A program made the translations under genes and the position numbers. The notes beneath the pieces are model-generated. The model searched no databases. It was given only the letters and a program-made list of their open reading frames with translations, and was not told the origin of the DNA. Below are positions 8,087 to 17,515 of a stretch of DNA of 64,000 nt, in pieces. The stretch's first letter is position 1; every line of letters begins with the position of its first letter. Source of the DNA: Methanomassiliicoccus sp. (GTDB lineage Archaea; Thermoplasmatota; Thermoplasmata; Methanomassiliicoccales; Methanomassiliicoccaceae). The DNA lies in assembly GCA_018262895.1 (NCBI GenBank), contig JADFDJ010000007.1, positions 79,648 through 143,647 on the forward strand, in the 5' to 3' direction.

Positions 8087-9128
8087 GCACATTCTCGCCC
8101 TTCGCCCCTCTTCGCGGCAGGTTCTTGATGCGGTAGTAGCTCAGAGGGTGCCTCACATTGGCCTTGGGGTTCGTGCACAGACTGTCCGGCTCATAGCATA
8201 TGCCGTAGCTCTTCATGGTGGCGCACTCCGGCGGCGTGTACTCCGTTCCAGATGTCTGGCCGGTGATGTGGTCCACCTGGTACTTCGTCTTGCCCTGATC
8301 GAAGTCGGGGGATGTGGCGTACAATGCCAGGATATCGTCCGAGGACAGTCCGATGTGGTGCAGGAAGGCCGTCAGGGCGAAGCGGCCCAGGTGGGGTATG
8401 TTCTCTCCGGCCTGCGCCATTCCTATCAGGTGGTTGATGCAGGGCGGAAAGTTCTCCACGCTTATCTTGCCGAAGTCCTCGGCCTTGAACTGTTCCCTCT
8501 TCACGGCGGTCCGGACCTTCAGCTCCTGCAGGTCTGCGCCCAGGGCAGTGGTGATGAACGTGTCCACCGGCAGAGGCAGCTCCTCCTCGATGCGGTCCTG
8601 GAGCGCCTGCTGGAGCACCCTGGCCAATTTCACCTGGCTCATGGCGACCTGACCTTCCTTCACCTCCGTGTTGATGAGCTTCCACTCCTTACTACGCATT
8701 CGTGACGTGTACCGCAGGTAGTCGGAGAAGTGCATCCTGATCTCGCCCCCCTCGGTGTTGAGCCTGACCCCTAGCTGGAAGGCGACCTCCTCCACGACCT
8801 CCATACTCTCCCTCTCCAGCCTCGCGTCCATGGCCACTCCCTCCGCGAGGGCGTAGCGCTTGGTGAGGAACCTGTCGTTGACGCCGGACACGAACATCCT
8901 GGCAACCGGATACGAAAGGATCTCCTCCAGCATGTCCTCCTCGGTGCCCATGGGACGGAGGCCGATCACTCCCTCCTCCAGGGCGTCGAGGACCCTCGCC
9001 TTACCGCGCGCCCGGGCCTGCCGGTAGGCCTCGTGGGTCAGAAGGTCCTCCAGGGTCACTCCCCGGTCCCTCACATGCTCGGCCGCATCCTTGAGGAACG
9101 GGTACCTAGCGTAGTGAAGGACATCCAT
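8037..9128 (-). CDS. priL: DNA primase large subunit PriL
   Basis: MDVLHYARYPFLKDAAEHVRDRG...YTPPECATMKSYGICYEPDSLCTNPKANVRHPLSYYRIK: Fe-S domain cysteines and C-terminal signature. Confidence 0.95.
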   Translation of the reverse strand: MDVLHYARYPFLKDAAEHVRDRGVTLEDLLTHEAYRQARARGKARVLDALEEGVIGLRPMGTEEDMLEEILSYPVARMFVSGVNDRFLTKRYALAEGVAMDARLERESMEVVEEVAFQLGVRLNTEGGEIRMHFSDYLRYTSRMRSKEWKLINTEVKEGQVAMSQVKLARVLQQALQDRIEEELPLPVDTFITTALGADLQELKVRTAVKREQFKAEDFGKISVENFPPCINHLIGMAQAGENIPHLGRFALTAFLHHIGLSSDDILALYATSPDFDQGKTKYQVDHITGQTSGTEYTPPECATMKSYGICYEPDSLCTNPKANVRHPLSYYRIKNLPRRGAKGENVPTPSIDSRSSPPAEPR

Positions 9129-9173
9129 CGCTTTTGGTCAGGGGGTGCGGGGATAAATATTTTCAGAATTCTA

Positions 9174-10793
9174 TTACGCCCCGAAGCTCAAGAGGCCGGA
9201 TATGGAGGACGCCACCGCCGCATCGTCAAGGGCCGCCACCAGGTCCGCCTCCCCCCTCAAAGGGCGCCTGCGGAACAGGCGCATCGCCCTCTTCCTTCCC
9301 ACCCCCGGCAAGGCCTCGAGGGCCTTCAGGGGGCAGCTGTTGATGTTCAACGGATGTTCTATCGCCGTGATGCTCCTGAACCCCCAGTCGATCACCGCAA
9401 CGTCCACGAACCTGCCCAGCTCCACAGGATAGGGGATCCCTATCAGAATGGGATAGCTGCCGATCTGGCGGCCGAAGGTGGTGTTGCCGTCCCTCAGCTC
9501 GGTGTAAACGTTCCTCAGGACCCTGCCCTGGGGCACCATCCTTCGCAGCATCGGTAGATCGATCTCCCGGCGCACCATCTCCTTGAAGCGAACGAAATCG
9601 GAGTGGTCCACGGTACGAGGGAAGGTCCTGCGAACGGGGATCACCTGGCGGACGTTGATGCGCCGCAGGAGCAGGCCTTCGGCGAGCACCGTTCTCAACA
9701 GCTCCTCGTTCATCCGCAAGCTGTCCCTGGTCTCCCCCTCAAGGCCGACAATGAAGTTCAGGCCCGGCAGGAGCTCAGGAAGGCCGGTGGCCCCTACGAT
9801 ACCTCCGATGCGGTTTATGATGCGGATCGCTTCAAGTGCCTGCTCGGAAGTGGAGTTCAGGTTGTTGGCCTTCGCCACCGCGGGATCGGCGCTCTCCAAG
9901 CCCAGCGCCAGCACGTTGCCGCTGGTGCAATGGCGCACCAGAGACCTCAGGACCGCCTCCGCCTCCTGGGGGTAAGTGCCCACCACTGCAGGATTGGCAT
10001 TGTCCACGTGAAGTACATCGAAGTTGAGAGAGGACACGCCGGAGAACAGATCCTCCACGGCCCTGGGATCAGGCCGGGGCGGGTCACCGGCCGTGAGATC
10101 CGCCTTGTATGAAAGGATGCACGTCTGCGCCCCCAGCCTTAGGTTGGTTACCCCCAGCTCGCGGAGCCTTCGGCACTCAGCAATGACATCGACCTGGTCC
10201 CGGAAGGTGGGAGCCCCCTTTAGCGGCTCGATGCAGAACGAGCAGCCTCCTGAGAGGTATCGGACGCATCCCCTGAAGGTCTCCACCTCCGCGATCAAGG
10301 GCTGAGGGTGGTCAGGGTGAGAGAGCACGGCGTCCGCCCCCGACAGCAGCCAAGTGTTCCACTCCTCCATGGTCCTCCACCTTTCCCCGCTCCCTGTACC
10401 TGACAGGAGGTCGTGGACCATGGCTGCCGCATCTAAATGGGCGAAGTTATGGAACATGCCCTGGTATCTAGCGTCCGAGGCCGCCGGACCTCCCAGCACC
10501 GTGACCCCCGGCAGTATGTTGGACAGCTCCTCTATCTCCCTCCCGGACGCGGGCATGGCCCTAAGATACTTGCCGGGAACGGCGGAGCCGGCGATGATGA
10601 GGCTGAGGTCGGTCCTGGGCAGCGTGACCCCCCGGCGCCACTGCTCGACGGTCAAGTATGTTGCCTCCGCCCCCGCCTCCCGCGCCGCCCCAAAGGCGGC
10701 CCTGATCTGCGGCGAGATGTATGGGGGGACCCCAAGGCAGGCAGGCTCGTCCACAAAGCCGTCGATTATCAGCGCCTTCCGGACCTTGGCCAT
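9174..10793 (-). CDS. Radical SAM protein with C-terminal helix-hairpin-helix (COG1031-like)
   Basis: FRGCVRYLSGGCSFCIEPLKG cysteine motif; C-terminal LKALEALPGVGRKRAMRLFRRRPL HhH. Confidence 0.87.
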   Translation of the reverse strand: MAKVRKALIIDGFVDEPACLGVPPYISPQIRAAFGAAREAGAEATYLTVEQWRRGVTLPRTDLSLIIAGSAVPGKYLRAMPASGREIEELSNILPGVTVLGGPAASDARYQGMFHNFAHLDAAAMVHDLLSGTGSGERWRTMEEWNTWLLSGADAVLSHPDHPQPLIAEVETFRGCVRYLSGGCSFCIEPLKGAPTFRDQVDVIAECRRLRELGVTNLRLGAQTCILSYKADLTAGDPPRPDPRAVEDLFSGVSSLNFDVLHVDNANPAVVGTYPQEAEAVLRSLVRHCTSGNVLALGLESADPAVAKANNLNSTSEQALEAIRIINRIGGIVGATGLPELLPGLNFIVGLEGETRDSLRMNEELLRTVLAEGLLLRRINVRQVIPVRRTFPRTVDHSDFVRFKEMVRREIDLPMLRRMVPQGRVLRNVYTELRDGNTTFGRQIGSYPILIGIPYPVELGRFVDVAVIDWGFRSITAIEHPLNINSCPLKALEALPGVGRKRAMRLFRRRPLRGEADLVAALDDAAVASSISGLLSFGA

Positions 10794-10911
10794 AGACCGA
10801 AGTAAGAGTGGTGGTGTATATCAATTAGGCCCTTGTGACCACCCGTGCGTCCGCTTTTACGCCTTCCAGGGATCGTCCGTTCGCTATGAAGGGCAGGATT
10901 CCAATATCTTA

Positions 10912-10938
10912 TACGATAATCGTACAGGCTAGCGCTAG
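10912..10938. promoter_or_regulatory. Two adjacent palindromes upstream of malic enzyme
   Basis: TACGATAATCGTA (10912-10924) and CTAGCGCTAG (10929-10938); TATA-like TTATATAATATG downstream at about 10983-10994. Confidence 0.4.
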
Positions 10939-11057
10939 AACGAGCGAGAAAGGAACGGTTCACGGTCAAATCCCTGCTAATCCTTATATAATATGATGTA
11001 AGATTTCGAGACACCCGGGCCCTGAAAACAGATCCAAACCCGGCGGAGTCGTTTCTC

Positions 11058-12404
11058 ATGACTATGGATAATAAGACCGAGGAGGAGATGCTGAAGAAAG
11101 CGTACGAGCCGGCCAGGCTGGCAATGAAATACCACCCGTTCTACGAGGGTAAGATCGAGGTAACCGCCAAGTGCCCGGTCAAGAGCTTTCAGGATTTCGC
11201 CATCTGGTACACCCCCGGCGTAGCCGAGCCCTGCAAGGACATCAAGGCCCACCCCGAGAGAGTGTACGACCACACCTCCAAAGGCAACATGGTGGCGGTC
11301 GTGTCCGATGGCACCAGGGTCCTCGGTCTGGGGGATATCGGGCCCGAGGCAGGCCTGCCGGTGATGGAGGGCAAGGCCCTGCTGTTCAAGTACCTGGGGG
11401 GCGTGGACGCCGTCCCCATATGCTTGGACACGAAGGACCCTGAGGAGATCATCAAGACCGTCAAGTACCTGGCCCCCTCCTTCGGAGGCATCAACCTCGA
11501 GGACATCGAGAACCCGAAGTGCTTCGAGATCCTGGACCGTCTCCGAGCGGAGATGGACATCCCGGTATGGCATGACGACCAACAGGGGACCGCCACCATC
11601 GAGACCGCGGGAGCTATCAACGCTCACAAGCTCGTGGGAAAAAAGATCGGGGAGTCGAAGGTCGCCATGATAGGGGCGGGCGCGGCCAACATCGCCATCG
11701 CCAGGGTGATGGTGTCCGCGGGCTTCAACATCAAGAACATAGTAATGGTGGACAGCAAGGGGACGTTGCATCAGGGAAGGACCGATATCGACGATTCGTA
11801 CAAGGAGAAGTGGTTCATGTGCACGCACTCCAACGCCGAGAACATCGTCGGCGGGGGCAAGGAGGCGATGAAGGGCGCGGACATCGTGGTGGCCGCATCC
11901 AAGCCCGGCCCGGGTACCATCCTCAAGGAATGGGTCCAGGGCATGGCCGATGATTCCATCGTGTTCGCCACCGCCAACCCCATACCGGAGATATGGCCGT
12001 GGGAGGCCAAGGAGGCGGGTGCCCGCATCATCGCTACTGGTCGCTCCGACTTCCCCAACCAGGTCAACAACTCCCTGGGCTTCCCGGGCATATTCCGAGG
12101 AGCGCTGGACGTGAGGGCCAGGACCATCACCGACGAGATGTGCATCGCTGCGGCCATGGAGATCGCCAAGACAGCAGAGGATAGGGGCCTGACGGAGACC
12201 CACATCGTGCCCACGATGGACGAGTGGGAGGTGTTCCCCCGGGAGGCCGTCGCCGTAGGAATGAAGGCCATAGAGACCGGTGTGGCCCGCACCAAGATGA
12301 GCAGGGACGAGCTGATGCACCGTGCCGAGACCGCCATCAAGCGGGCCCGCGGCGAGACCCAGCTGCTCATGGACTCCGGATACATCCGCGACTTCCCTGA
12401 GTAA
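11058..12404 (+). CDS. NAD(P)-dependent malic enzyme
   Basis: WYTPGVAEPCKDI, SDGTRVLGLGDIGPEAGLPVMEGKALLFK, PVWHDDQQGTATIETAGAINA: malic enzyme signatures. Confidence 0.95.
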   Translation: MTMDNKTEEEMLKKAYEPARLAMKYHPFYEGKIEVTAKCPVKSFQDFAIWYTPGVAEPCKDIKAHPERVYDHTSKGNMVAVVSDGTRVLGLGDIGPEAGLPVMEGKALLFKYLGGVDAVPICLDTKDPEEIIKTVKYLAPSFGGINLEDIENPKCFEILDRLRAEMDIPVWHDDQQGTATIETAGAINAHKLVGKKIGESKVAMIGAGAANIAIARVMVSAGFNIKNIVMVDSKGTLHQGRTDIDDSYKEKWFMCTHSNAENIVGGGKEAMKGADIVVAASKPGPGTILKEWVQGMADDSIVFATANPIPEIWPWEAKEAGARIIATGRSDFPNQVNNSLGFPGIFRGALDVRARTITDEMCIAAAMEIAKTAEDRGLTETHIVPTMDEWEVFPREAVAVGMKAIETGVARTKMSRDELMHRAETAIKRARGETQLLMDSGYIRDFPE

Positions 12405-12444
12405 ACCTTTTTCTCCTTTCCCTTTATCTATCATCTGGATTCGT

Positions 12445-12888
12445 ATGAGGTATACCGAGGCACGGCCGGGCAGGATATTCGTCATCAGGCTTGAACAAGG
12501 CGAAGTGGTGCACGAGGTCCTTGAGAGGTTCGCCGAGGACAAGGGCGTAAAGGCCGCCGCCCTCATAGTGGTCGGGGCCGCAGATAAGGACAGCAAGCTC
12601 GTGGTCGGTCCCCAGGATGGCGATGCCCGCCCGGTGAGACCTTTGGGTTATACGCTCCCGGACGTGCATGAGATGACCGGTTCCGGCACACTGTTCCCCA
12701 ACGAGGAGGGCCGCATGATGCTCCATGTACACGCCGCCTTCGGGAGGGATGGCAGGGCCACCATGGGATGTATCCGCCGCGGCGTGGTGGTGTGGCAGAT
12801 ACTGGAGGTAATCATGATAGAGCTCCTGGGCATCGATGCAGTAAGAAAAAGGGACGCCCCCACCGGCTTCGAGATGCTTGAACCGTGA
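12445..12888 (+). CDS. PPC/DUF296-domain (AT-hook-associated fold) protein
   Basis: RPGRIFVIRLEQGEVVHEVLERFAEDKGVKAAALIVVGAADKDSKLVVGP...MLHVHAAFGRDGRATMGCIR; ATG 12445. Confidence 0.85.
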   Translation: MRYTEARPGRIFVIRLEQGEVVHEVLERFAEDKGVKAAALIVVGAADKDSKLVVGPQDGDARPVRPLGYTLPDVHEMTGSGTLFPNEEGRMMLHVHAAFGRDGRATMGCIRRGVVVWQILEVIMIELLGIDAVRKRDAPTGFEMLEP

Positions 12889-12947
12889 GATGGGCATGCG
12901 ATGGCCAGGGCTACTGTTTTTAATAAAAAGCTAGCGATGAACGGAAC

Positions 12948-13676
12948 ATGAACCGCCTTGCTCAGGTCGCCCTTGTCCTTGTCGTCATCGCAGCCGTATT
13001 AGTTGCGGCCATCCTAACGTTGGCCGCCCCCCTCAAGCAGGACCGGGAATCTCTTTACCAGGTCGGGTCCCTTAACGACCTTGTGGAGGGCAAATACGAC
13101 GGCATCGCTTCCGTTGGCGACATCCTCTCGCAGGGCGATATCGGCCTGGGGACGTTCGATGGCCTGGACGGGGAAATGATGGTCCTGGACGGTAAGTGCT
13201 ACAAGGCACGGGCTGACGGTACTGTGCAGGTCATCAGCGCCGGCGAGACCACGCCCTTCGCGCAGGTCACCCGGTTTGATGTCGATAGCACCATCGACCT
13301 TCAGGGACACTTGAACCTGAGCGAGGTGGAAGGTCTGGTAGAGGCAGCCCTCCCCTCGTCCAGCTCTTTTTATCTCATCAAGATCACCGGGACCTTCGAC
13401 AACGTTACTGTACGATCCGTTCCCAAGCAGGCAGCTCCCTACCCTCCCCTGGCTGATGTCGTTGAGAACCAGACGGTGTTCGATCATGAAGGAATCGAAG
13501 GGACCCTGATCGGCCTGTGGAGCCCGTCCGACACCTCTGTCCTGAGCTCGACGGAGTTCCACTTCCACTTCCTGAGCAGCGACCGCACCAAGGGCGGCCA
13601 TGTGCTGGACTTGGACCTCACGGACCTCCGTGCGGAGTGGGACCTCACATCTCGGTACGTTGTCGACCTGGAGTGA
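12948..13676 (+). CDS. Alpha-acetolactate decarboxylase with N-terminal membrane anchor
   Basis: LYQVGSLNDLVEGKYDGIASVGDILSQGDIGLGTFDGLDGEMMVLDGKCYKA and FHFHFLSSDRTKGGHVLDL (Zn-binding HxH...H), preceded by the hydrophobic segment VALVLVVIAAVLVAAILTLAAPL. Confidence 0.92.
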   Translation: MNRLAQVALVLVVIAAVLVAAILTLAAPLKQDRESLYQVGSLNDLVEGKYDGIASVGDILSQGDIGLGTFDGLDGEMMVLDGKCYKARADGTVQVISAGETTPFAQVTRFDVDSTIDLQGHLNLSEVEGLVEAALPSSSSFYLIKITGTFDNVTVRSVPKQAAPYPPLADVVENQTVFDHEGIEGTLIGLWSPSDTSVLSSTEFHFHFLSSDRTKGGHVLDLDLTDLRAEWDLTSRYVVDLE

Positions 13677-13719
13677 TAAAAAAAGGACCGATCTCGGCGC
13701 CTCGGCGCCGAGAGAGGTT

Positions 13720-13986
13720 TCAGATAAGGGTAACGGTGGTGTTCTCCACGCTCTGTATCTGGGGAACGGAACGCAGGGCCTCTTCCAGCTTCTCGATGAT
13801 GCCCGAGGTATCGTCCATGATGCATGTTATCTCGATGATCTTCAGGCCGAAGGCGAAGGGCTTGACGACAACATTGTTGATCGCCACGCCCTCGGGGATC
13901 GTACCAGGAATGGATTTGATAATGTCCTCGAGAGGTGCCTCTGGGCTTTCGGGGATCATGTTGTAGACTGCGGCCACCTTTCCCAT
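13720..13986 (-). CDS. ef1b: Archaeal elongation factor 1-beta
   Basis: MGKVAAVYNMIPESPEAPLEDIIKSIP...VVKPFAFGLKIIEITCIMDDTSGIIEKLEEALRSVPQIQSVENTTVTLI; ATG at 13984-13986. Confidence 0.93.
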   Translation of the reverse strand: MGKVAAVYNMIPESPEAPLEDIIKSIPGTIPEGVAINNVVVKPFAFGLKIIEITCIMDDTSGIIEKLEEALRSVPQIQSVENTTVTLI

Positions 13987-13994
13987 GTTATCAC

Positions 13995-14165
13995 CTAAGG
14001 ACCGGTGAACCCGCACTTGGTGCAGGTGTAAGTGATGCTCTGGTCCCTGCACTGGGGGCAGCGGCCGATCTCGACCACACCGCACTCGGGGCACTTGAAG
14101 AACGTCATACCGTCGTTCTTGCCCAGCCTTACTCCGCATGAGCTGCAAATCTTCTCGGACTCCAT
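13995..14165 (-). CDS. Small dual zinc-ribbon protein (HVO_2753-like)
   Basis: Manual translation: MESEKICSSCGVRLGKNDGMTFFKCPECGVVEIGRCPQCRDQSITYTCTKCGFTGP* (56 aa, four CxxC). Directly upstream of EF-1beta. Below the ORF-track size cutoff. Confidence 0.9.
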   Translation of the reverse strand: MESEKICSSCGVRLGKNDGMTFFKCPECGVVEIGRCPQCRDQSITYTCTKCGFTGP

Positions 14166-14226
14166 GATATTCACCGGATTTGAGCCGAGAGAGTTTTCTC
14201 CTTGTATATAAGGCCTTGCTGCCGCC

Positions 14227-15249
14227 TCAGAACCAGCCCTTGCGCCTGAATATCAGCAGCATGAGGATGGCCAGCACCAACATTATGACCAGTACCGCAG
14301 GATAGGAGTATGGGCTGCTGAGCTCTGGCATGTGGACGAAGTTCATACCGTACAGGCCGACAATGAACGTCAGGGGCGCGAATATTACAGATATGAGGGT
14401 CAGCACCTTCACTATCTTGTTCAGCTGATTGCTCACCATGCTCTGATACATGTCGAGCATCTCTGAGACCATGTCCCTGTGGGTATCCACGGTGTCCATG
14501 AGCTCGATGGTGTGCTCATATGCGTCGCGGTAGTAGGGGGCGGTGTAGGCATCGACCAGGTCGGACTGCCCCTTCACCAGAGCGTTGATGATCTCCCGTA
14601 GCGGCCATATTGCCTTACGGACCTTTATCAACGCCCGCCGTAGGCCCTGCACGTTCGCCAGCGCCTCCGTGCCGCTGTCATTCAGGATGCTGTCCTGAGC
14701 GTCCTCGATGAGGTCCCCCATCTCCTCCGAGATGGAAAAATAATCATCGATGACCGAATCGATGATGTCGTAAAGGAGGTAGTCCGTGCCCATGCTCCTG
14801 ATCTCATTGTGCTCATTGCCCAGGGCATCCATGGTCTTGTCCATCCTAACGCCTGGCGGCACTATGGTGATCAGGAAGCCCTTGCCCAGGAGACACACGG
14901 CACGCTCCTCATTCACCTCCAGGCCTTCCAAAAATAGCAACCTCCAGGTCAGGAAGATGACCCCCTGAAGGTCCATCAGCTTTGGCCGGCTGGGCCCCTC
15001 CTCGGCTATCTCATCGATCACCAATGGATGAAGCCCACCCCATTTCCGGAGCACCATCAGCTCGTCCATGTCGAGCTTGCCCTGGACCACGATCCAGGTT
15101 ACCCTCCGTCGGCCTATCCATTCCAGGGCAAATTTCATGTCGGTCGCGGCGCTCTTCTCGACAGCGGTGCTGTCATAGCTGACCACTGTGATCTTCGCTC
15201 CACGCCTCTTATGGGACGGTTCCTGCTCCAGCGGGGTCATGGGGTCCAT
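14227..15249 (-). CDS. corA: CorA-type magnesium/cobalt transporter
   Basis: C-terminal TM pair with YGMNFVHMPEL. Confidence 0.95.
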   Translation of the reverse strand: MDPMTPLEQEPSHKRRGAKITVVSYDSTAVEKSAATDMKFALEWIGRRRVTWIVVQGKLDMDELMVLRKWGGLHPLVIDEIAEEGPSRPKLMDLQGVIFLTWRLLFLEGLEVNEERAVCLLGKGFLITIVPPGVRMDKTMDALGNEHNEIRSMGTDYLLYDIIDSVIDDYFSISEEMGDLIEDAQDSILNDSGTEALANVQGLRRALIKVRKAIWPLREIINALVKGQSDLVDAYTAPYYRDAYEHTIELMDTVDTHRDMVSEMLDMYQSMVSNQLNKIVKVLTLISVIFAPLTFIVGLYGMNFVHMPELSSPYSYPAVLVIMLVLAILMLLIFRRKGWF

Positions 15250-15258
15250 GGTATGGCC

Positions 15259-15990
15259 CTAACGGACCCGAAGCTCGGTCCTGAGCACGATCGCTCTTTC
15301 CAGGTCATCGGTCTTGATGTCGTGGAGCACCAAGCTACGTCCCTCTATCTCCAGGATGCCCATGGCCGGTCGGGAACGCCCCTTGAGGCGGCGGGTGGTG
15401 GCCGTCGCCGTTGTTATGAAGAAGCAGCCGTCAAGGTTCCATATCCAGGGCAGGTGCTTGTGCCCTGAAAGAACGATGTCGACGCCCACCTCCTTGCACA
15501 CTCCCAGGAGGTCTCCGGCATCGGTCGGTATCTGCCTTTCCCTTCCCGTACCAGGTATCGGGATGAGGTGGTGGTGCAGCGCCAAGATCCTGATGTTCTG
15601 ACCGTTGAACTGCTCTCTGATAGGCCCGTAATGCTCCCGGCCAACGTGGCCGTCGTCCACGTCCGGCTCGGTGGAATCTAGACCCACGACCGTCACGCCC
15701 CTGCCCACATAGGTGGGGAACCTAGGCCCGAAGATCTCCTCGAAGATGGTGTAGCCAAGATTTCGGGAGTCGTGGTTACCGGGCACCACGAGCATGTCCT
15801 CCGCCTCCAGGCTGTCCAGGAAGCTCTTGGCCGCCTCGAACTCGGAGGCATAACCATCATTGGTCAGGTCCCCTGTCACCACCAGCAGGTCCGGTCGCTC
15901 CTTCTCCATGGTCCGAGCGACGTTCTCCGCCCACCGGGGAACGAACAAGGAACTTGAGAAATGCAGGTCCGATATATGGGCTATCTTCAA
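15259..15990 (-). CDS. Calcineurin-like metallophosphoesterase
   Basis: LKIAHISDLHFSS, VVTGDLTNDG, VPGNHDSR, LSGHKHLP. TTG start at 15988-15990 is preceded by GGAGG. Confidence 0.9.
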   Translation of the reverse strand: MKIAHISDLHFSSSLFVPRWAENVARTMEKERPDLLVVTGDLTNDGYASEFEAAKSFLDSLEAEDMLVVPGNHDSRNLGYTIFEEIFGPRFPTYVGRGVTVVGLDSTEPDVDDGHVGREHYGPIREQFNGQNIRILALHHHLIPIPGTGRERQIPTDAGDLLGVCKEVGVDIVLSGHKHLPWIWNLDGCFFITTATATTRRLKGRSRPAMGILEIEGRSLVLHDIKTDDLERAIVLRTELRVR

Positions 15991-16071
15991 CCATTGCCTC
16001 CAGCCGGTCATATCGCAGCGATAAACTATTATGATTGCGCACATCGTTCGGCCCTGCGGCAGGTGAGCAGC

Positions 16072-16776
16072 ATGGCAGGTGTGGAGGATGAAACTCTCGA
16101 TCGCATCATGAACGAACTTCGGACCCGGGCGGACCCCTCTTCACGTGAGGGGATGGCGCGATACGGCATCAGGACAGACCGTGCCCTCGGCGGTTCCTCC
16201 CTCTACTTCCTCAGGGCCATGGCCAAGGACCTGGGGAGGGACCACGCCCTGGCCCTAGCCCTGTGGTCCACGGAGGTCCACGAGGCCCGCATGTTGGCCA
16301 CCTTGGTCGAGGACCCCAAAGAGACCACAGAGGAGCAGATGGAGGCATGGGTGGCGGACTTCGACTCCTGGGACATATGCGACCAGTGCAGTTCCAACGT
16401 CTTCTCCTTCACCTCCAGGGGGTGGACGAAGGCCCTGGAATGGTCCTCGCGCGAGGAGGAGTTCGTAAAGAGAGCAGGCTTCGCCCTCATGGCCGCCCTG
16501 GCCGTACATGACAAGAAGGCCGGGGATGAGCAGTTCGATCCCTTCTTGTCCGCCATAGAACGGGAGTCCTACGATGAACGCAACTATGTCCGCAAGGCGG
16601 TGAACTGGGCCCTAAGGAACATCGGAAAGAGGAACGTGGCCTTGAACGCGTCGGCCATCGCCTGCGCGGAGAGGGTCAGAGCTGAGGGGACCAAGTCCGG
16701 ACGTTGGATAGCATCCGACGCTCTTCGCGAGCTTCGCAGTGATGCTGTGCAGAGGCGCCTGGCAAAGCATAAGTAA
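16072..16776 (+). CDS. DNA alkylation repair (AlkD-like HEAT repeat) protein
   Basis: LWSTEVHEARMLATLVEDP, VADFDSWDICDQCSSNVF, FVKRAGFALMAALAVHDK, ERNYVRKAVNWALRNIGKRN: AlkD family pattern. Confidence 0.92.
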   Translation: MAGVEDETLDRIMNELRTRADPSSREGMARYGIRTDRALGGSSLYFLRAMAKDLGRDHALALALWSTEVHEARMLATLVEDPKETTEEQMEAWVADFDSWDICDQCSSNVFSFTSRGWTKALEWSSREEEFVKRAGFALMAALAVHDKKAGDEQFDPFLSAIERESYDERNYVRKAVNWALRNIGKRNVALNASAIACAERVRAEGTKSGRWIASDALRELRSDAVQRRLAKHK

Positions 16777-16969
16777 TGGCCAGGTGTTACATATGATCGC
16801 ATCCAGATAGGCAGGGGCGGATGGAGCAGGACCCGTTTCGTTCGGCCGTCGCTACGGCCTTATGTTTCGAAAAACACCCATGAGCTTTGGCCCCCCTCCA
16901 GGACCTAAGCCAACCTTTATATAATTAGAGGCTTTACATGGGCTTCTGCAATGCCTATTAGCTTGCCAT

Positions 16970-17109
16970 GGGCCCGTAGCTCAGCTAGGTAGGATGGCGG
17001 TAATAACATCCCTCTATCCCTAGAAAGAGCATCTGGCTTTTAACCAGGTGGTCCGGGGTTCGAAAGGCGCGCGGCCTTCCCGTGCGCTCCGAAAATCCCC
17101 GCGGGCCCG
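16970..17109 (+). tRNA. tRNA-Lys(UUU) with two non-canonical introns (about 16992-17026 and 17065-17095)
   Basis: The spliced sequence GGGCCCG TA GCTC AGCTAGGTA GAGC A TCTGG CTTTTAA CCAGG TGGTC CGGGG TTCGAAT CCCCG CGGGCCC G forms a perfect 74-nt cloverleaf with anticodon TTT. A 35-nt insert lies in the D-arm and a 31-nt insert in the T-loop. TATA-like CCTTTATATAATTAG upstream. Confidence 0.93.
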
Positions 17110-17235
17110 CCCTGGGGAGATAGGAGTTGAACGATGGAAGGTGCAACGTTCGGGAAGCCAGTACGGCGACGTTTTATTATTCTGACCAGTGGTCAACAAT
17201 TTCTTTCAATCTCATTCGCGGACGAGGTGAACTAG

Positions 17236-17508
17236 GTGGTCGAGTCTGATTTACACGTTTTGGAGCACGATCTCGTGCCAGAGCATACCCTGCTTTCAGA
17301 GCAGGAGGCCGAGAAGGTCTTGGCCAAGTTTAAGATTACCAAGGACCAGCTCCCCAAGATCCGGAAGGATGATGCATGCATCAGGATCTTGGAGAGGATC
17401 GAAGGTCCCATAAATCCCGGAAGGGTGATACAGATAAGACGTAAGAGCGACACCGCCGAGGAGTTCATAGTGTACCGTCTGGTGATTAGCAAGGAACTCA
17501 AGGGGTGA
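17236..17508 (+). CDS. rpoH: DNA-directed RNA polymerase subunit H
   Basis: [46 protein letters not shown]...[22 protein letters not shown]. Confidence 0.96.
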   Translation: MVESDLHVLEHDLVPEHTLLSEQEAEKVLAKFKITKDQLPKIRKDDACIRILERIEGPINPGRVIQIRRKSDTAEEFIVYRLVISKELKG

Positions 17509-17515
17509 GAACAAA

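Noticed and set aside
10977-12596. 539-aa minus-strand ORF
   Set aside because: Antisense shadow of the malic enzyme gene; His/Gly/Leu/Asp-rich composition typical of high-GC reverse-frame ORFs.
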